Under the pieces are notes generated by a model. That model was not told where the DNA came from. It saw nothing but the letters and a program-made list of their open reading frames with translations, and made no database searches. The translations under genes and the position numbers were made by a program. From Chlorobium sp. (GTDB lineage: Bacteria; Bacteroidota; Chlorobiia; Chlorobiales; Chlorobiaceae): a stretch of 64,000 bases of DNA. Within the stretch, counting starts at the first letter, position 1; each line of letters begins with the position of its first letter. Of the stretch, positions 26,813 through 35,431 are shown piece after piece. Where the stretch lies: contig SZXW01000010.1 in NCBI GenBank assembly GCA_005862285.1, positions 620,001-684,000 on the forward strand, written 5' to 3'.

Positions 26813-27646
26813 ATGAAAAAAAGATTCAGCTGGAGGATTTTCATCAGTTTCGGACTGCTGCTTTCGTTTCTGATGCTGCTTGTTTCAGGCGTGATACTCT
26901 ATATCTCTCCTCCAGGCAGGGTGGCCAACTGGACGGACTGGCGAATGCTCGGTCTGACAAAAAGAGGGTGGATCAACCAGCACACGATTTTTGGTTTCGG
27001 TTTCATGATTTTGTCGATATTTCATCTTTTTTTCATCAACTGGAAGGCATTTCTGTCCTATCTGAAAACAAAGGCAAGCGCAGGGTTGAAAAGTCCGTTC
27101 GAGCTGTTCGTCAGCCTTTCGCTTGCGCTGTTTTTCGGGGTCGGGACCTATTTTTCCCTGCAGCCTTTTTCAGCGGTTATCGATTTCGGAAACAGCATCT
27201 CCGCATCATGGGAGCAGCAGGACAAGCAGCCACCCGTACCTCATGCCGAGGCCATGACGCTTGCCGAACTCGCACAGCAGCCGGGGCTGGGCGGTGATGC
27301 CGAAGCCCTGAAGGCGAAGCTCGAAAAAGCCGGATTCACAGTTGTGTCGGTTCAGGAGACCCTTGCCGAAATAGCCGTCAAGAACCATACAACGGCAGAA
27401 AATGTTTATAGATATATTGCTCCTGAAAAAAGAGGGGCGAAGATATTGCCGTCCGAAGGGCTTGGCCGTAAAACCCTTGAGGAAATAGCCAATGATAACG
27501 GAATATCGGCCGTTTCCCTGCAGCTGGCGCTTCGCCAGAAAGGTATTGAAGCCCAAACCGGCATGAGCATGAAAGATATAGCAGAAAAGAACCGTATCGG
27601 GATGAACGAATTACGCCGGATTATCGAAAACATGATAAGCCGGTAA
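26813..27646 (+). CDS. DUF4405 membrane protein with C-terminal repeats
   Basis: A 277-residue protein. The first 130 residues contain four hydrophobic segments with histidines ('NQHTIFGFGFMILSIFHLFFINWKAF' region), as in the cytochrome b-like DUF4405 family. The remainder is soluble and holds helical repeats of the form 'TLAEIAVKNHTTAENVYRYI', 'TLEEIANDNGISAVSLQLAL' and 'MSMKDIAEKNRIGMNELRRI'. These resemble tandem helix-turn-helix-like units. The partner is probably the cytochrome c encoded just upstream. GGAG lies seven bases before the ATG. Confidence 0.72.
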   Translation: MKKRFSWRIFISFGLLLSFLMLLVSGVILYISPPGRVANWTDWRMLGLTKRGWINQHTIFGFGFMILSIFHLFFINWKAFLSYLKTKASAGLKSPFELFVSLSLALFFGVGTYFSLQPFSAVIDFGNSISASWEQQDKQPPVPHAEAMTLAELAQQPGLGGDAEALKAKLEKAGFTVVSVQETLAEIAVKNHTTAENVYRYIAPEKRGAKILPSEGLGRKTLEEIANDNGISAVSLQLALRQKGIEAQTGMSMKDIAEKNRIGMNELRRIIENMISR

Positions 27647-27729
27647 GAATGTTCCGGCTTGGCGGTTGCTGTGTGAAAGGAATATTTCTGAAACAGATGA
27701 AACAGGAGAAGCTTAAGGAAAAAAGGGTA

Positions 27730-29739
27730 ATGATGCTTTCACCAAAGTATCTGGGAGGGCTGTTTACCCTTTTTGTGCTCCTGTTTCTCGGAACGGCGAT
27801 TTTCGAATATAACTACCGGAAATCCGAGATCGAACATGTCATGCGTGAAGAGGCCGCCCTGCTCATGCATGCACTGAGGGAAGGGGCTGAAAATGCCATC
27901 ACCGGTTACAATGAAAACAGAGCTCTCCTTACCGGAAGCCTTATCGATCAGCTTCGACTTATCGACCGCTTGGACAGACAGCATGAGCTGACTTCGGCGG
28001 ATCTTTCCACCATTGCCGGATCAAGCGGTATTTATCGCCTCAATATCTTCGATCGCAGCGGAAAGCGCGTCGCCTTCAGTTCGCCTCCCGATCATGCACC
28101 TCTCGAACGGGAGTGTGGTCACAGGATGTTGCTGCAGCCGGTTTTATCCGGCGAGAAGGATTCCCTGCTGCTCGGGATCAAAGAGAGCGCTTCCGGCCGT
28201 GGACCGCGGCTGATTGCCGCCGTCAGACGCAGCAGGGGCGGTGTGATTGCCGGTAATGTCGATGCGACAGGGCTGCTTGATCTGCGCCGGAAACTTGGTG
28301 TTGAACAGCTCATTCAGCGCATAGGAGCAGACAAGACCGGGATCGATTATATCATCTGGCAGGATACAAACCGAATTCTGGCCGCTACGCCGAATATTTC
28401 GAAAACATCGGTTGTCCGGCCGGACTCTTTTCTCGAATCGGCCATGCATACGCAGATACCGCTGACCCGGATGACCGAATTCGGCGGCAGAACGGTATTC
28501 GAAGTCGTGAATCCCTTTTATGACAACAAGACCAATATCGGGCTTTTACGCATCGGGCTGAAAGCGGATCATTTTACCGTCGCTCTTGAGAAGCTGCGAA
28601 ACCGTCTTTTCATGCTGCTTGGACTTGTTGCCATCGGAGCACTTGTCATGTTCAACCTCGTCATGGCTCGAAGAAATGAAACCGAAATGAAAGAGGCATA
28701 CCGGCGGGTACAGACATTTTCATCGACCATTCTTGAAAGCATGGCGGATGCGGTCGTTACGGTCGATGCCGACAGTGCCGTGACCCTGGTCAACAGACCG
28801 GCGGAAAAGCTCTTTCAGCTCTCATCGAAGGAAGCTCTCGGCAAACCGGTGCAGCTGGTATTTCCTGAATGCCCGGAATTTCTCTCCGGCATCATGGCTG
28901 CAAGAGAGAGTGGAACGCTCAATCGCGAATTTCTCTGTTCTGCAGGCGGCAGAGAGCATTGGCTGGCTGGGAATTTCAGCCTCATAACCGGAAGCGGAAA
29001 CCAGATCGAGGGAGCTGTTGCCGTACTTCGCGACCTGACGGAGCAGCGGGCGATGCAGCAGGTAATCGACCGGCAGGAAAAACTCCGGGCAATTGGAGAG
29101 CTGGCTTCGGGTGTGGCACATGAGATCAGGAATCCGCTGAACGCCATCGGTATACTGGCCCAACGTCTCGATATCGAATTCTCTCCGACTGCCGATGAAT
29201 CAGAATACCGCCATCTGGTTCGAACCGTGGTATCCGAGGTAAACCGTGTCAATACGATTATCCAGCGGTTTCTCAAATTCGGCCGGCAGCCGCAGCTTTT
29301 GCCGGTACCGGTGAACCTCGATGAGTATATAGCGAGTTATGGAACCGTTCTGCAGAGCGAGGCGGAAAAAAAAGATATCCGGTTTACAATACAGACCGGC
29401 TGTAAGAGAACGGTTGTGATCGACAGGGAGCAGATGCAGCAGGTGCTGCTCAATATCGTCCGAAATGCTGTTGAAGCCACCGCAAAAGGGGGAAGCATAG
29501 CTCTCAGGGTATACGGCCGTGGAAACGAGGCGGTCATCGAGATTGCCGATACCGGCACAGGAATTCCTGCCGCGAAACTGCCTGAAATATTCAACCTTTA
29601 TTTTACCACCAAAGATGACGGAACCGGAATGGGGTTGAGTATCGCGAACCAGATCGTGCACGCTCACGGGGGCATGATCGAGGTTTCCAGCAGGGAAGGA
29701 GAGGGGAGTGTCTTCAGCATTGTGCTCCCCTTTGCATAA
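27730..29739 (+). CDS. PAS-containing sensor histidine kinase (NtrB/ZraS-like)
   Basis: About 669 residues. The architecture is an N-terminal transmembrane helix, a roughly 270-residue periplasmic sensor region, a second helix near 'LFMLLGLVAIGALVMFNLVM', a PAS domain (VQTFSSTILESMADAVVTVD onward), then HisKA with phospho-acceptor HEIRNPLNAIG and an HATPase domain (NIVRNAVEA, DTGTGIP, GTGMGLSIA). This kinase class pairs with sigma-54 activators, and the activator gene follows after 41 bp. The start is uncertain; ATG codons at 27649 and 27697 are in frame, but AAGGA spacing favours 27730. Confidence 0.88.
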   Translation: MMLSPKYLGGLFTLFVLLFLGTAIFEYNYRKSEIEHVMREEAALLMHALREGAENAITGYNENRALLTGSLIDQLRLIDRLDRQHELTSADLSTIAGSSGIYRLNIFDRSGKRVAFSSPPDHAPLERECGHRMLLQPVLSGEKDSLLLGIKESASGRGPRLIAAVRRSRGGVIAGNVDATGLLDLRRKLGVEQLIQRIGADKTGIDYIIWQDTNRILAATPNISKTSVVRPDSFLESAMHTQIPLTRMTEFGGRTVFEVVNPFYDNKTNIGLLRIGLKADHFTVALEKLRNRLFMLLGLVAIGALVMFNLVMARRNETEMKEAYRRVQTFSSTILESMADAVVTVDADSAVTLVNRPAEKLFQLSSKEALGKPVQLVFPECPEFLSGIMAARESGTLNREFLCSAGGREHWLAGNFSLITGSGNQIEGAVAVLRDLTEQRAMQQVIDRQEKLRAIGELASGVAHEIRNPLNAIGILAQRLDIEFSPTADESEYRHLVRTVVSEVNRVNTIIQRFLKFGRQPQLLPVPVNLDEYIASYGTVLQSEAEKKDIRFTIQTGCKRTVVIDREQMQQVLLNIVRNAVEATAKGGSIALRVYGRGNEAVIEIADTGTGIPAAKLPEIFNLYFTTKDDGTGMGLSIANQIVHAHGGMIEVSSREGEGSVFSIVLPFA

Positions 29740-29780
29740 ACGTTTTTTTCGATAATGTTGTCAACAAGGATCAGGCTACG

Positions 29781-31139
29781 ATGGACAGTACCATACTTGT
29801 CGTTGAAGATGAAAGCATTCAGCTCGAGAGCATTGCGGGTTTTCTCTCCAAACAGGGTTACCGGGTGCTTAAAGCTTCGCATCCTCAGAGAGCCCTTGAG
29901 ATCGCCGGTGAAGAAGCTGTCGATATCGTGCTTTCCGATTTCAGAATGCCCGGGATGAGCGGCGTCGAGCTGCTGTCGGCATTGAAGCACCGTAATCCCG
30001 GTATCGAGGTTATCATCATGACTGCTTACGGAAGCGTGGAGTCGGCTATCGAGGCCATGAAACTCGGAGCGGTCGATTACATCACCAAACCAGTCGACCT
30101 TCACCAGCTTCAAACCATGATCCGCAACACCCTCGAGAGGAAGCAGCTTATCAGCGAAAACAGGCTTCTTCGAACACAGCTTTCGGAGCGGTTCGGTTTT
30201 CAGGGCATAATCTCGCAATCCTCCGCAATGGATCAGGTGATGAACATCGCCGGAAGGGTCGCCTCCAGCAATGCGGCGGTACTCATTACCGGAGAAACCG
30301 GAACCGGCAAGGAGCTCATCGCAAAAGCCGTTCATTTTTCCAGCTCCCGGTGTGACAAGCCCTTCATTGTGGTCAATTGTGCGGCACTTCCTGAAACCCT
30401 GCTTGAAAGCGAGCTTTTCGGTCATGAAAAAGGTGCTTTCACAGGAGCTGAAAGATTGCGGAGGGGACGCTTCGAAATGGCGCAGGGCGGCACTCTTTTC
30501 ATCGATGAAGTTGGCGAAATACCGCTCTCTCTGCAGGTAAAGCTGCTCAGGGTACTGCAGGAAAAAACGTTCGAGCGTGTGGGTAGTTCCACTCCCCTTA
30601 CGGCCGATGTGAGGATCGTTGCAGCGACAAACCGCGATCTGGAAGCGATGATTCGCGAGGGTTCGTTCCGCGCGGATCTCTACTACCGTCTCAATGTTGT
30701 CTCCATCCGGATTCCGCCGCTGCGGGAGCGCCGCGATGATATACCACCGCTTGTAGACACGTTTATTCGACGGTTCAGCGAAGAAAACGGAAAGCAGATC
30801 AACGGGATTTCAAGGGAGGCGATGGATGCCCTGATGAAATATTCCTGGCCGGGCAATGTACGTGAACTCGAAAATATCGTTCAGCAGTCCGTTGTGCTCT
30901 CCCGTTCTTCGACCATTACCAGGGACGATCTTCCCATCAGGTTATCCGAACCCCCTCCGGAAGGTTCCGGAACGGATGAGGGGCAGGGGACCTTTACCGA
31001 AAAGGTCGAAGCCTACGAGCAGGCGATGATTCTCGGAGCCATGAAGGAGGCCGGCAATGTGCAGACGCGGGCAGCGGAGATGCTTGGAATCAGCGAGCGG
31101 CACCTGCGGTACAAGCTGAAGAAATACGGCATGAAATGA
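29781..31139 (+). CDS. sigma-54-dependent response regulator (NtrC/ZraR family)
   Basis: A 452-residue transcription activator. The receiver domain has phospho-acceptor Asp53 (LSDFRMPGMSGVE). The AAA+ domain has Walker A GETGTGKE, the sigma-54 contact loop GAFTGA, Walker B GTLFIDEVGE and the R-finger region. The C-terminal Fis-type helix-turn-helix is 'TRAAEMLGISERHLRYKLKKYG'. It is the expected partner of the kinase encoded upstream. It is also the likely ligand of the tandem palindromes at 26094-26127, so the operon would activate itself. Confidence 0.92.
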   Translation: MDSTILVVEDESIQLESIAGFLSKQGYRVLKASHPQRALEIAGEEAVDIVLSDFRMPGMSGVELLSALKHRNPGIEVIIMTAYGSVESAIEAMKLGAVDYITKPVDLHQLQTMIRNTLERKQLISENRLLRTQLSERFGFQGIISQSSAMDQVMNIAGRVASSNAAVLITGETGTGKELIAKAVHFSSSRCDKPFIVVNCAALPETLLESELFGHEKGAFTGAERLRRGRFEMAQGGTLFIDEVGEIPLSLQVKLLRVLQEKTFERVGSSTPLTADVRIVAATNRDLEAMIREGSFRADLYYRLNVVSIRIPPLRERRDDIPPLVDTFIRRFSEENGKQINGISREAMDALMKYSWPGNVRELENIVQQSVVLSRSSTITRDDLPIRLSEPPPEGSGTDEGQGTFTEKVEAYEQAMILGAMKEAGNVQTRAAEMLGISERHLRYKLKKYGMK

Positions 31140-31189
31140 AACGGGATTTGCATTGTGAATTTGTCATTCCGGGTTTTTCAGTCTTTTTC

Positions 31190-31274
31190 TTGTCATTCTG
31201 AACGAAGTGAATCCATAAGAGAAAAGTCAGGAAATGGATGATTCACTTCATTTCATTACGTTCAGCATGACGGA
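31190..31274. repeat. intergenic inverted repeat (GTCATTCTGAACGAAGTG family)
   Basis: The 381-bp gap 31140-31520 holds no gene. Its main structure is an imperfect inverted repeat: TTGTCATTCTGAACGAAGTG plus GAATCCAT, mirrored as ATGGATGATTCACTTC and ACGTTCAGCATGACGG, with a short insertion in one arm. Extra GTCATTC copies flank it at 31162 and 31281. A related copy is at 41797-41837. This kind of element is common between genes in Chlorobi and Bacteroidetes. Confidence 0.65.
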
Positions 31275-31520
31275 ACGCGATGTCATTCTGAGTCCCCTGT
31301 ATACGGCGCTACCGCCCACGGAGTATGAACAATAAATCCCTAAATTTTGGGTAGTGAATATGCTAAAAGCAGTACTTGTTCATTGAAAGCGGAGCGAAGA
31401 ATACATGTGTTATTCTTCTAATCTGTTGTAAAGGATTAATAAAAAGTCAGACTTGCCGGGGGTGGTAGCAATCGTCGCGAAATGCTGATACGTTCTTTGA
31501 AGTTATGAACTTGTGAAATT

Positions 31521-31763
31521 ATGAAAAAGCTGTTTTTGATCATTTTTCTGGGTACGTTTTTCAACGCTACGGCAAACGCTGCACCAAACACTGTCTTGAT
31601 TGCTGTATTTGATCATAGCCGACTGACTGCAGCAACGCAGTGTATCAGATGTCATAAGAGTAATCAACCCGATGATGATCGGCATCGTCAAACAAAGGAA
31701 AATTGCTCAACGTGCCATTCTACTGATCGCTGGAAACCGGTAATTAATAATGCAACGCAGTAG
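31521..31763 (+). CDS. small secreted diheme cytochrome c
   Basis: An 80-residue protein with a signal peptide (MKKLFLIIFLGTFFNATANAA) and two heme attachment motifs, CIRCH and CSTCH, about 22 residues apart. Extra histidines (FDHSRL, DDRHRQ) may be axial ligands. It is much smaller than usual diheme cytochromes and resembles one unit of multiheme proteins. It is probably a periplasmic electron carrier of the sulfur/redox island. No gene partner is on the same strand nearby, and a terminator follows 200 bp downstream. Confidence 0.8.
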   Translation: MKKLFLIIFLGTFFNATANAAPNTVLIAVFDHSRLTAATQCIRCHKSNQPDDDRHRQTKENCSTCHSTDRWKPVINNATQ

Positions 31764-31961
31764 TATGCATGATACGGCCGATTTTTGGGGATTGTCAATT
31801 TCCGATTACACCACATGGCTTAGCAGTAAAAAGTCCGGTTAAAAACCGAGCATTTTTTGTCATGCCGCTCCTCTTGATTTTTTATCTTTTGGATAGTTGC
31901 GCTTGCAAAGGCAGGATTATTTCCAATCACTGTTACAATAATTTGGCTGGTATTGAAGTGA

Positions 31962-31995
31962 AAAGCGAAGAAGAAACTCTCTCCTTCGCTTTTTT
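31962..31995 (+). terminator. terminator hairpin
   Basis: AAAGCGAAG (31962-31970) pairs with CTTCGCTTT (31984-31992) and runs into T residues. It lies between the diheme cytochrome gene and the oppositely oriented NifX-like gene and could serve both. Confidence 0.7.
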
Positions 31996-32019
31996 GATGA
32001 GTAATTTAATTCTTCTTTA

Positions 32020-32388
32020 TTAATGGCACCCATGACCCTGACATGCTTGTTGCGGTGTAACTTTTTTCAGGACTCCGCTGTTGAAACGTCTTAAAGTCTC
32101 TTCAAGCGTAGGGGCCATCTCTGCCATATAGACAGCAATCCCCATCGACTGCAGTTTGGCTGCTGCCCCGGCTCCAATTCCATTACACAGTAAAACACTG
32201 ATGCCGAGTCCTGAAAAGAAACCGGCAGGAGTGCATGATCCATGATCATGATGATTTGATGCATTGGGGATAATTTCAATAGTATTGGCATCCATATCGG
32301 CAACAGCATAAAAGGGTGCGCTGCCGAAATGGCCACACACTTTTGAACTCTGCCCTGCTTGTTCATCCAGCGGAACAATCACTTTCAT
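32020..32388 (-). CDS. NifX/NifB-C-like dinitrogenase cofactor family protein
   Basis: A roughly 122-residue protein of the dinitrogenase iron-molybdenum cofactor family (COG1433 type). The N-terminal 'VIVPLDEQAGQSSKVCGHFGSAPFYAVAD' and the core 'VLLCNGIGAGAAAKLQSMGI' match. Histidines and cysteines cluster in 'ASNHHDHGSCTPAG' and the C-terminal QGHGCH, suggesting metal binding. The start at 32388 is preceded by GGAG at nine bases. Standalone members are not limited to nitrogenase maturation and often accompany DUF134 proteins, one of which is at 34226. Confidence 0.82.
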   Translation of the reverse strand: MKVIVPLDEQAGQSSKVCGHFGSAPFYAVADMDANTIEIIPNASNHHDHGSCTPAGFFSGLGISVLLCNGIGAGAAAKLQSMGIAVYMAEMAPTLEETLRRFNSGVLKKVTPQQACQGHGCH

Positions 32389-32551
32389 AGGTTTTTTCTC
32401 CATTGCTTGTTTGCGAATTCATTTGTTTTCCCCTCTGGCCACGCCATCCCTTCGGGCAACTTTCATACCTCTGAACCAGACTATAAGGCTGAAGAGCCTG
32501 CTCATATTCTCTGTGATTTGTTGACATTTCCTTTTCAGTTATGCAAATCAC

Positions 32552-32580
32552 TTGTTTTATTATGAGCATATGATTATAAT
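32552..32580 (+). promoter_or_regulatory. sigma-70-like promoter of the OsmC/flavoprotein genes
   Basis: TTGTTT (32552-32557) and a perfect TATAAT (32575-32580) are separated by exactly 17 bp, 38 bp before the OsmC-like ATG at 32619. This is the best housekeeping-type promoter seen in the window. Confidence 0.65.
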
Positions 32581-32618
32581 TGTAAGTAAGGTGTATTGCA
32601 AACATTTTCTGTTTTTTT

Positions 32619-33032
32619 ATGAAAAGTGAAATGATCATTACGTTTGCCGGTGGAAAGAAGGTCAATGCAGAGTATGGCGATTTTACCATTCAGACCGACC
32701 AGTCTCCATATGCAGGGGGAGAGGGTTCCGCTCCTGAACCGTTTACCTTGTTTCTGGCTTCAATCGGTACCTGTGCCGGTATTTTTGTCCTGTCTTTCTG
32801 CCAGAGCAGAAGTATTCCTACAGATGGAATCCGACTCGTTCAGTCTCATTTTGTCAGGGAGTCAGGCCGGGGCATAGGAAAAATCGAAATTGCCATCGAG
32901 CTGCCATCGGACTTTCCGGAAAAATACAAGGATGCGGTTATCAGCGCAGCAAATCTCTGCGCGGTTAAAAAGCACATTCAGGACCCACCCGAATTTGTTG
33001 TTAAAACAGTTCACGGTAATCATCAGGGTTAA
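32619..33032 (+). CDS. OsmC family protein
   Basis: A 137-residue OsmC-fold protein. The first conserved Cys is in 'FLASIGTCAGIFVLSFCQSR' and the second in 'VISAANLCAVKKHIQDPPEF', which are the expected helices. It differs from the copy at 22829 and resembles the 'predicted redox protein' branch. It starts a plus-strand run with the SQR-like flavoprotein 18 bp downstream, so a role in reactive sulfur or organic persulfide handling is plausible. Confidence 0.82.
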   Translation: MKSEMIITFAGGKKVNAEYGDFTIQTDQSPYAGGEGSAPEPFTLFLASIGTCAGIFVLSFCQSRSIPTDGIRLVQSHFVRESGRGIGKIEIAIELPSDFPEKYKDAVISAANLCAVKKHIQDPPEFVVKTVHGNHQG

Positions 33033-33050
33033 AGAGAGAGTGCGAGAGAG

Positions 33051-34223
33051 ATGAAAAAAGTGATGATTCTGGGCGGAGGTATTAGCGGTGTCGCTGCGGC
33101 CATCGCATTCCGTAAAAAAGGATTTGATGTCGAACTTGTTTCGGAACGGGACTACCTGTTTATCTATCCTATATCGATATGGATTCCGGTTGGAACAGCA
33201 GAGTTCAGTGATGTTTCAATACCTCTCTCCAAACTGGCCAGGAAGCACGGGTTTCTTCTCACTGTCGACAAGGTTCTTGCTCTCGATGGGATTAATAAAA
33301 CGGTTACTCTTGCAAGAGGAGGTCTTCGTCACACTTCATCCCTTGTTGTGGTCGCTCTTGGTGCTTCAAAACTGAACCCTCAGGGAATTGAGCATACGCT
33401 TTCAATTTGTGGTAAACCGGAAGATTCCCTGGAGCTGAAAAACAGGATAAAAGAGCTTGTTAGAAGAGGTTGCGGCAACATAGCATTCGGATTCGGCGGT
33501 AATCGCCTGGACCCAAGCGCTGTCAGAGGTGGGCCAGCATTTGAGCTTTTTTTCAATCTGCATCATCATCTTGAAAAACTTGGCATTCGTGACCGCTTCG
33601 AGATGACCTTTTTCGCTCCCATGGCGGAACCGGGAGCCCGGATGGGAAAAAAGACCCTTGCAGCATTGGGAAGCATGTTTACGGCCAACAACTTCAAGAC
33701 ACATTACGGGAAAAAAATCAGCCGGTTTGAAAAGAACGGTATTGTTTTTGACGACCAGAGCGTGCTCGAGAGTGATCTGATCATGTTTATTCCGGCGAGT
33801 GAAGGTCATGAAGTAATAAAAGCCTCCAACCTTCCTCAAAACGAGGCGGGTTTTATTCGTATCGATAATTTCTGCAGGGTAGAAGGTATACCCGGATGGT
33901 ACGGTATCGGTGATGTCGCGGCTCTTGATGGCCCCGAATGGAAGGCAAAGCAGGGGCATATTGCTGAATTTATGGCAGGAGTCGCTGCTGGTATTGCATC
34001 AATAGAGCATCTTGGTCGAGAGGGGAACATGGAGGGTTATCAGCAACATTTAAATATTCTCTGTGTGATGGATATGGGTAATGGGGCCGGATTTATCTAT
34101 AAAGACAGTTTCCGGGAGCTTTTTATTCCGATGCCGATTGTCGGGCATTGGCTCAAAAAAAGCTGGGGGATTTACTACAAACTTTCAAAAATGGGAAGAA
34201 TTCCACGAATTCCCGGGATGTAA
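33051..34223 (+). CDS. SQR-superfamily FAD oxidoreductase (middle Cys missing)
   Basis: A 390-residue flavoprotein. The N-terminal dinucleotide fold is 'VMILGGGISGVAAAIAFRKKG', and the second FAD block is 'GWYGIGDVAAL'. It resembles sulfide:quinone oxidoreductases, including an amphipathic C-terminal region that would sit on the membrane. Of the three Cys of canonical SQR, Cys120 (LSICGKPED) and Cys338 (ILCVMDMGNGAG) have counterparts. The middle one, normally just before the GPAYEF-like block, is absent; the block reads RGGPAFEL. It may therefore use another substrate or a different mechanism. DUF134 follows after 2 bp. Confidence 0.85.
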   Translation: MKKVMILGGGISGVAAAIAFRKKGFDVELVSERDYLFIYPISIWIPVGTAEFSDVSIPLSKLARKHGFLLTVDKVLALDGINKTVTLARGGLRHTSSLVVVALGASKLNPQGIEHTLSICGKPEDSLELKNRIKELVRRGCGNIAFGFGGNRLDPSAVRGGPAFELFFNLHHHLEKLGIRDRFEMTFFAPMAEPGARMGKKTLAALGSMFTANNFKTHYGKKISRFEKNGIVFDDQSVLESDLIMFIPASEGHEVIKASNLPQNEAGFIRIDNFCRVEGIPGWYGIGDVAALDGPEWKAKQGHIAEFMAGVAAGIASIEHLGREGNMEGYQQHLNILCVMDMGNGAGFIYKDSFRELFIPMPIVGHWLKKSWGIYYKLSKMGRIPRIPGM

Positions 34224-34225
34224 AG

Positions 34226-34681
34226 ATGAACGATAGAAGAGTTGGCCGACCGACCCAGTGCCGGTCGGTTCAGGACTTGCCGAAGGTTACCTGTTTCAAA
34301 CCGGATGGCATTCGACAAAAAAGGCTTGAAAGCGTCCTGTTGACGGTTGATGAACTGGAAGCGATCAGACTGGCGGACTTGCTGGGTTTATACCAGGAGG
34401 AGGCGGCAAAGCAGATGAATGTATCGCGACCTACCTTCGGCCGTATACTTGAAGCCGCAAGAAAAAAAGTGGCTGAAGCCATTGTCGAAGGCAAGCAGCT
34501 TTGTATCCAAGGCGGTGTTGTTCGTTCGCTTTGCGATTCTGTTCCATCCACTCGTCCTGATATTTGTGTTTGTCCGGATTGCGGCTTTGAACTTCCGCAC
34601 ATGAAAGGGGAGCCTTGCAGAGAGACAACCTGTCCTCAATGCGGGGCGGGATTGACGCGAAAGGGTGGATGCCTTTCCTGA
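34226..34681 (+). CDS. DUF134 DNA-binding protein
   Basis: A 151-residue protein of the DUF134/UPF0251 family. The N-terminus is 'GRPTQCRSVQDLPKVTCFKPDG', and the helix-turn-helix is visible in 'YQEEAAKQMNVSRPTFGRILEAARKKVAEA'. A zinc-ribbon-like tail carries four Cys in 'CVCPDCGFELPH' and 'CPQCGAGL'. Members often occur with NifX-like proteins, as here (32020). It is probably a redox- or metal-responsive regulator of the surrounding genes. Confidence 0.85.
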   Translation: MNDRRVGRPTQCRSVQDLPKVTCFKPDGIRQKRLESVLLTVDELEAIRLADLLGLYQEEAAKQMNVSRPTFGRILEAARKKVAEAIVEGKQLCIQGGVVRSLCDSVPSTRPDICVCPDCGFELPHMKGEPCRETTCPQCGAGLTRKGGCLS

Positions 34682-34702
34682 TCGCCGTCCTGAGTGTATA
34701 GT

Positions 34703-34716
34703 TTTCAATATTGAAA
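34703..34716. promoter_or_regulatory. 14-bp perfect palindrome before methyltransferase gene
   Basis: TTTCAATATTGAAA is a perfect palindrome in the 53-bp spacer between the DUF134 gene and the methyltransferase. It could be a binding site for a dimeric regulator such as the DUF134 protein encoded directly upstream; that link is inference. Confidence 0.3.
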
Positions 34717-34734
34717 CTTGATAATTCTGTTAAT

Positions 34735-35391
34735 ATGGACGAAACATGGAACAGCTCCGATAAATTTAATCGGGAAGCTGCACAATGGGATGAAAACAAA
34801 GGTCGCAGAGCGCTCGCTCATGCCGTAGCTGAAGCAATCATTGCTGCCGCAAAACCGCATAATGGCATGCTTGCACTTGAATTCGGTTGCGGGACGGGCC
34901 TTATCACCATGGAAATTGCCCCGCATGCAGGAACTGTTTTAGCCGTTGATACTTCCAGTGCCATGCTTGCCGTGCTTGATGAGAAAATCCGGACTTCCGG
35001 GGTTACCAGCATCGTAACGACCAGTATCGATATCTCATCGCAACAGTTCACTGATAGCCATGAGCTTTCTTTTGACCTGATCTACAGCAGCATGACGCTT
35101 CACCACATCAGTGATACAGCAGCATTTTTGAATCAGTTATCGACGTTGCTCGCACCGGGTGGCATGATTGCCATAGCTGACCTCGACAGGGAGGACGGCC
35201 TTTTTCATGACGATCCGCTCGAGAAGCTCTATCACGGATTCGAACGTTCGGAACTTGCAGCCATGATCGAGGCCGCAGGACTGCAGAAAACGACATTTGA
35301 AACTGCGTACATTTTCGATAAGCAAAACAGGGAAGGAAAGATAACGGCTTATCCGGTGTTTCTCGTTACGGCGCAAAAACCTGTTTCATGA
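34735..35391 (+). CDS. class I SAM-dependent methyltransferase
   Basis: A 218-residue methyltransferase of the Methyltransf_11/25 type. Motif I is 'ALEFGCGTGLITMEIA', followed by 'VLAVDTSSAMLAVL' and the late 'SSMTLHHI' and 'LAPGGMIAIADLD'. The ATG at 34735 is preferred over an upstream TTG. The substrate cannot be told from sequence. Small methyltransferases next to thiol and sulfide genes sometimes methylate thiols or metalloids, but nothing here proves that. Confidence 0.8.
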   Translation: MDETWNSSDKFNREAAQWDENKGRRALAHAVAEAIIAAAKPHNGMLALEFGCGTGLITMEIAPHAGTVLAVDTSSAMLAVLDEKIRTSGVTSIVTTSIDISSQQFTDSHELSFDLIYSSMTLHHISDTAAFLNQLSTLLAPGGMIAIADLDREDGLFHDDPLEKLYHGFERSELAAMIEAAGLQKTTFETAYIFDKQNREGKITAYPVFLVTAQKPVS

Positions 35392-35431
35392 AAAAGTACA
35401 GAGCACTGATTACTACCCATAGAAACTTGTT

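Noticed and set aside
31769-32023. 84-codon open frame between the diheme cytochrome and the NifX-like gene
   Set aside because: It runs through a terminator hairpin and has a non-protein-like sequence.
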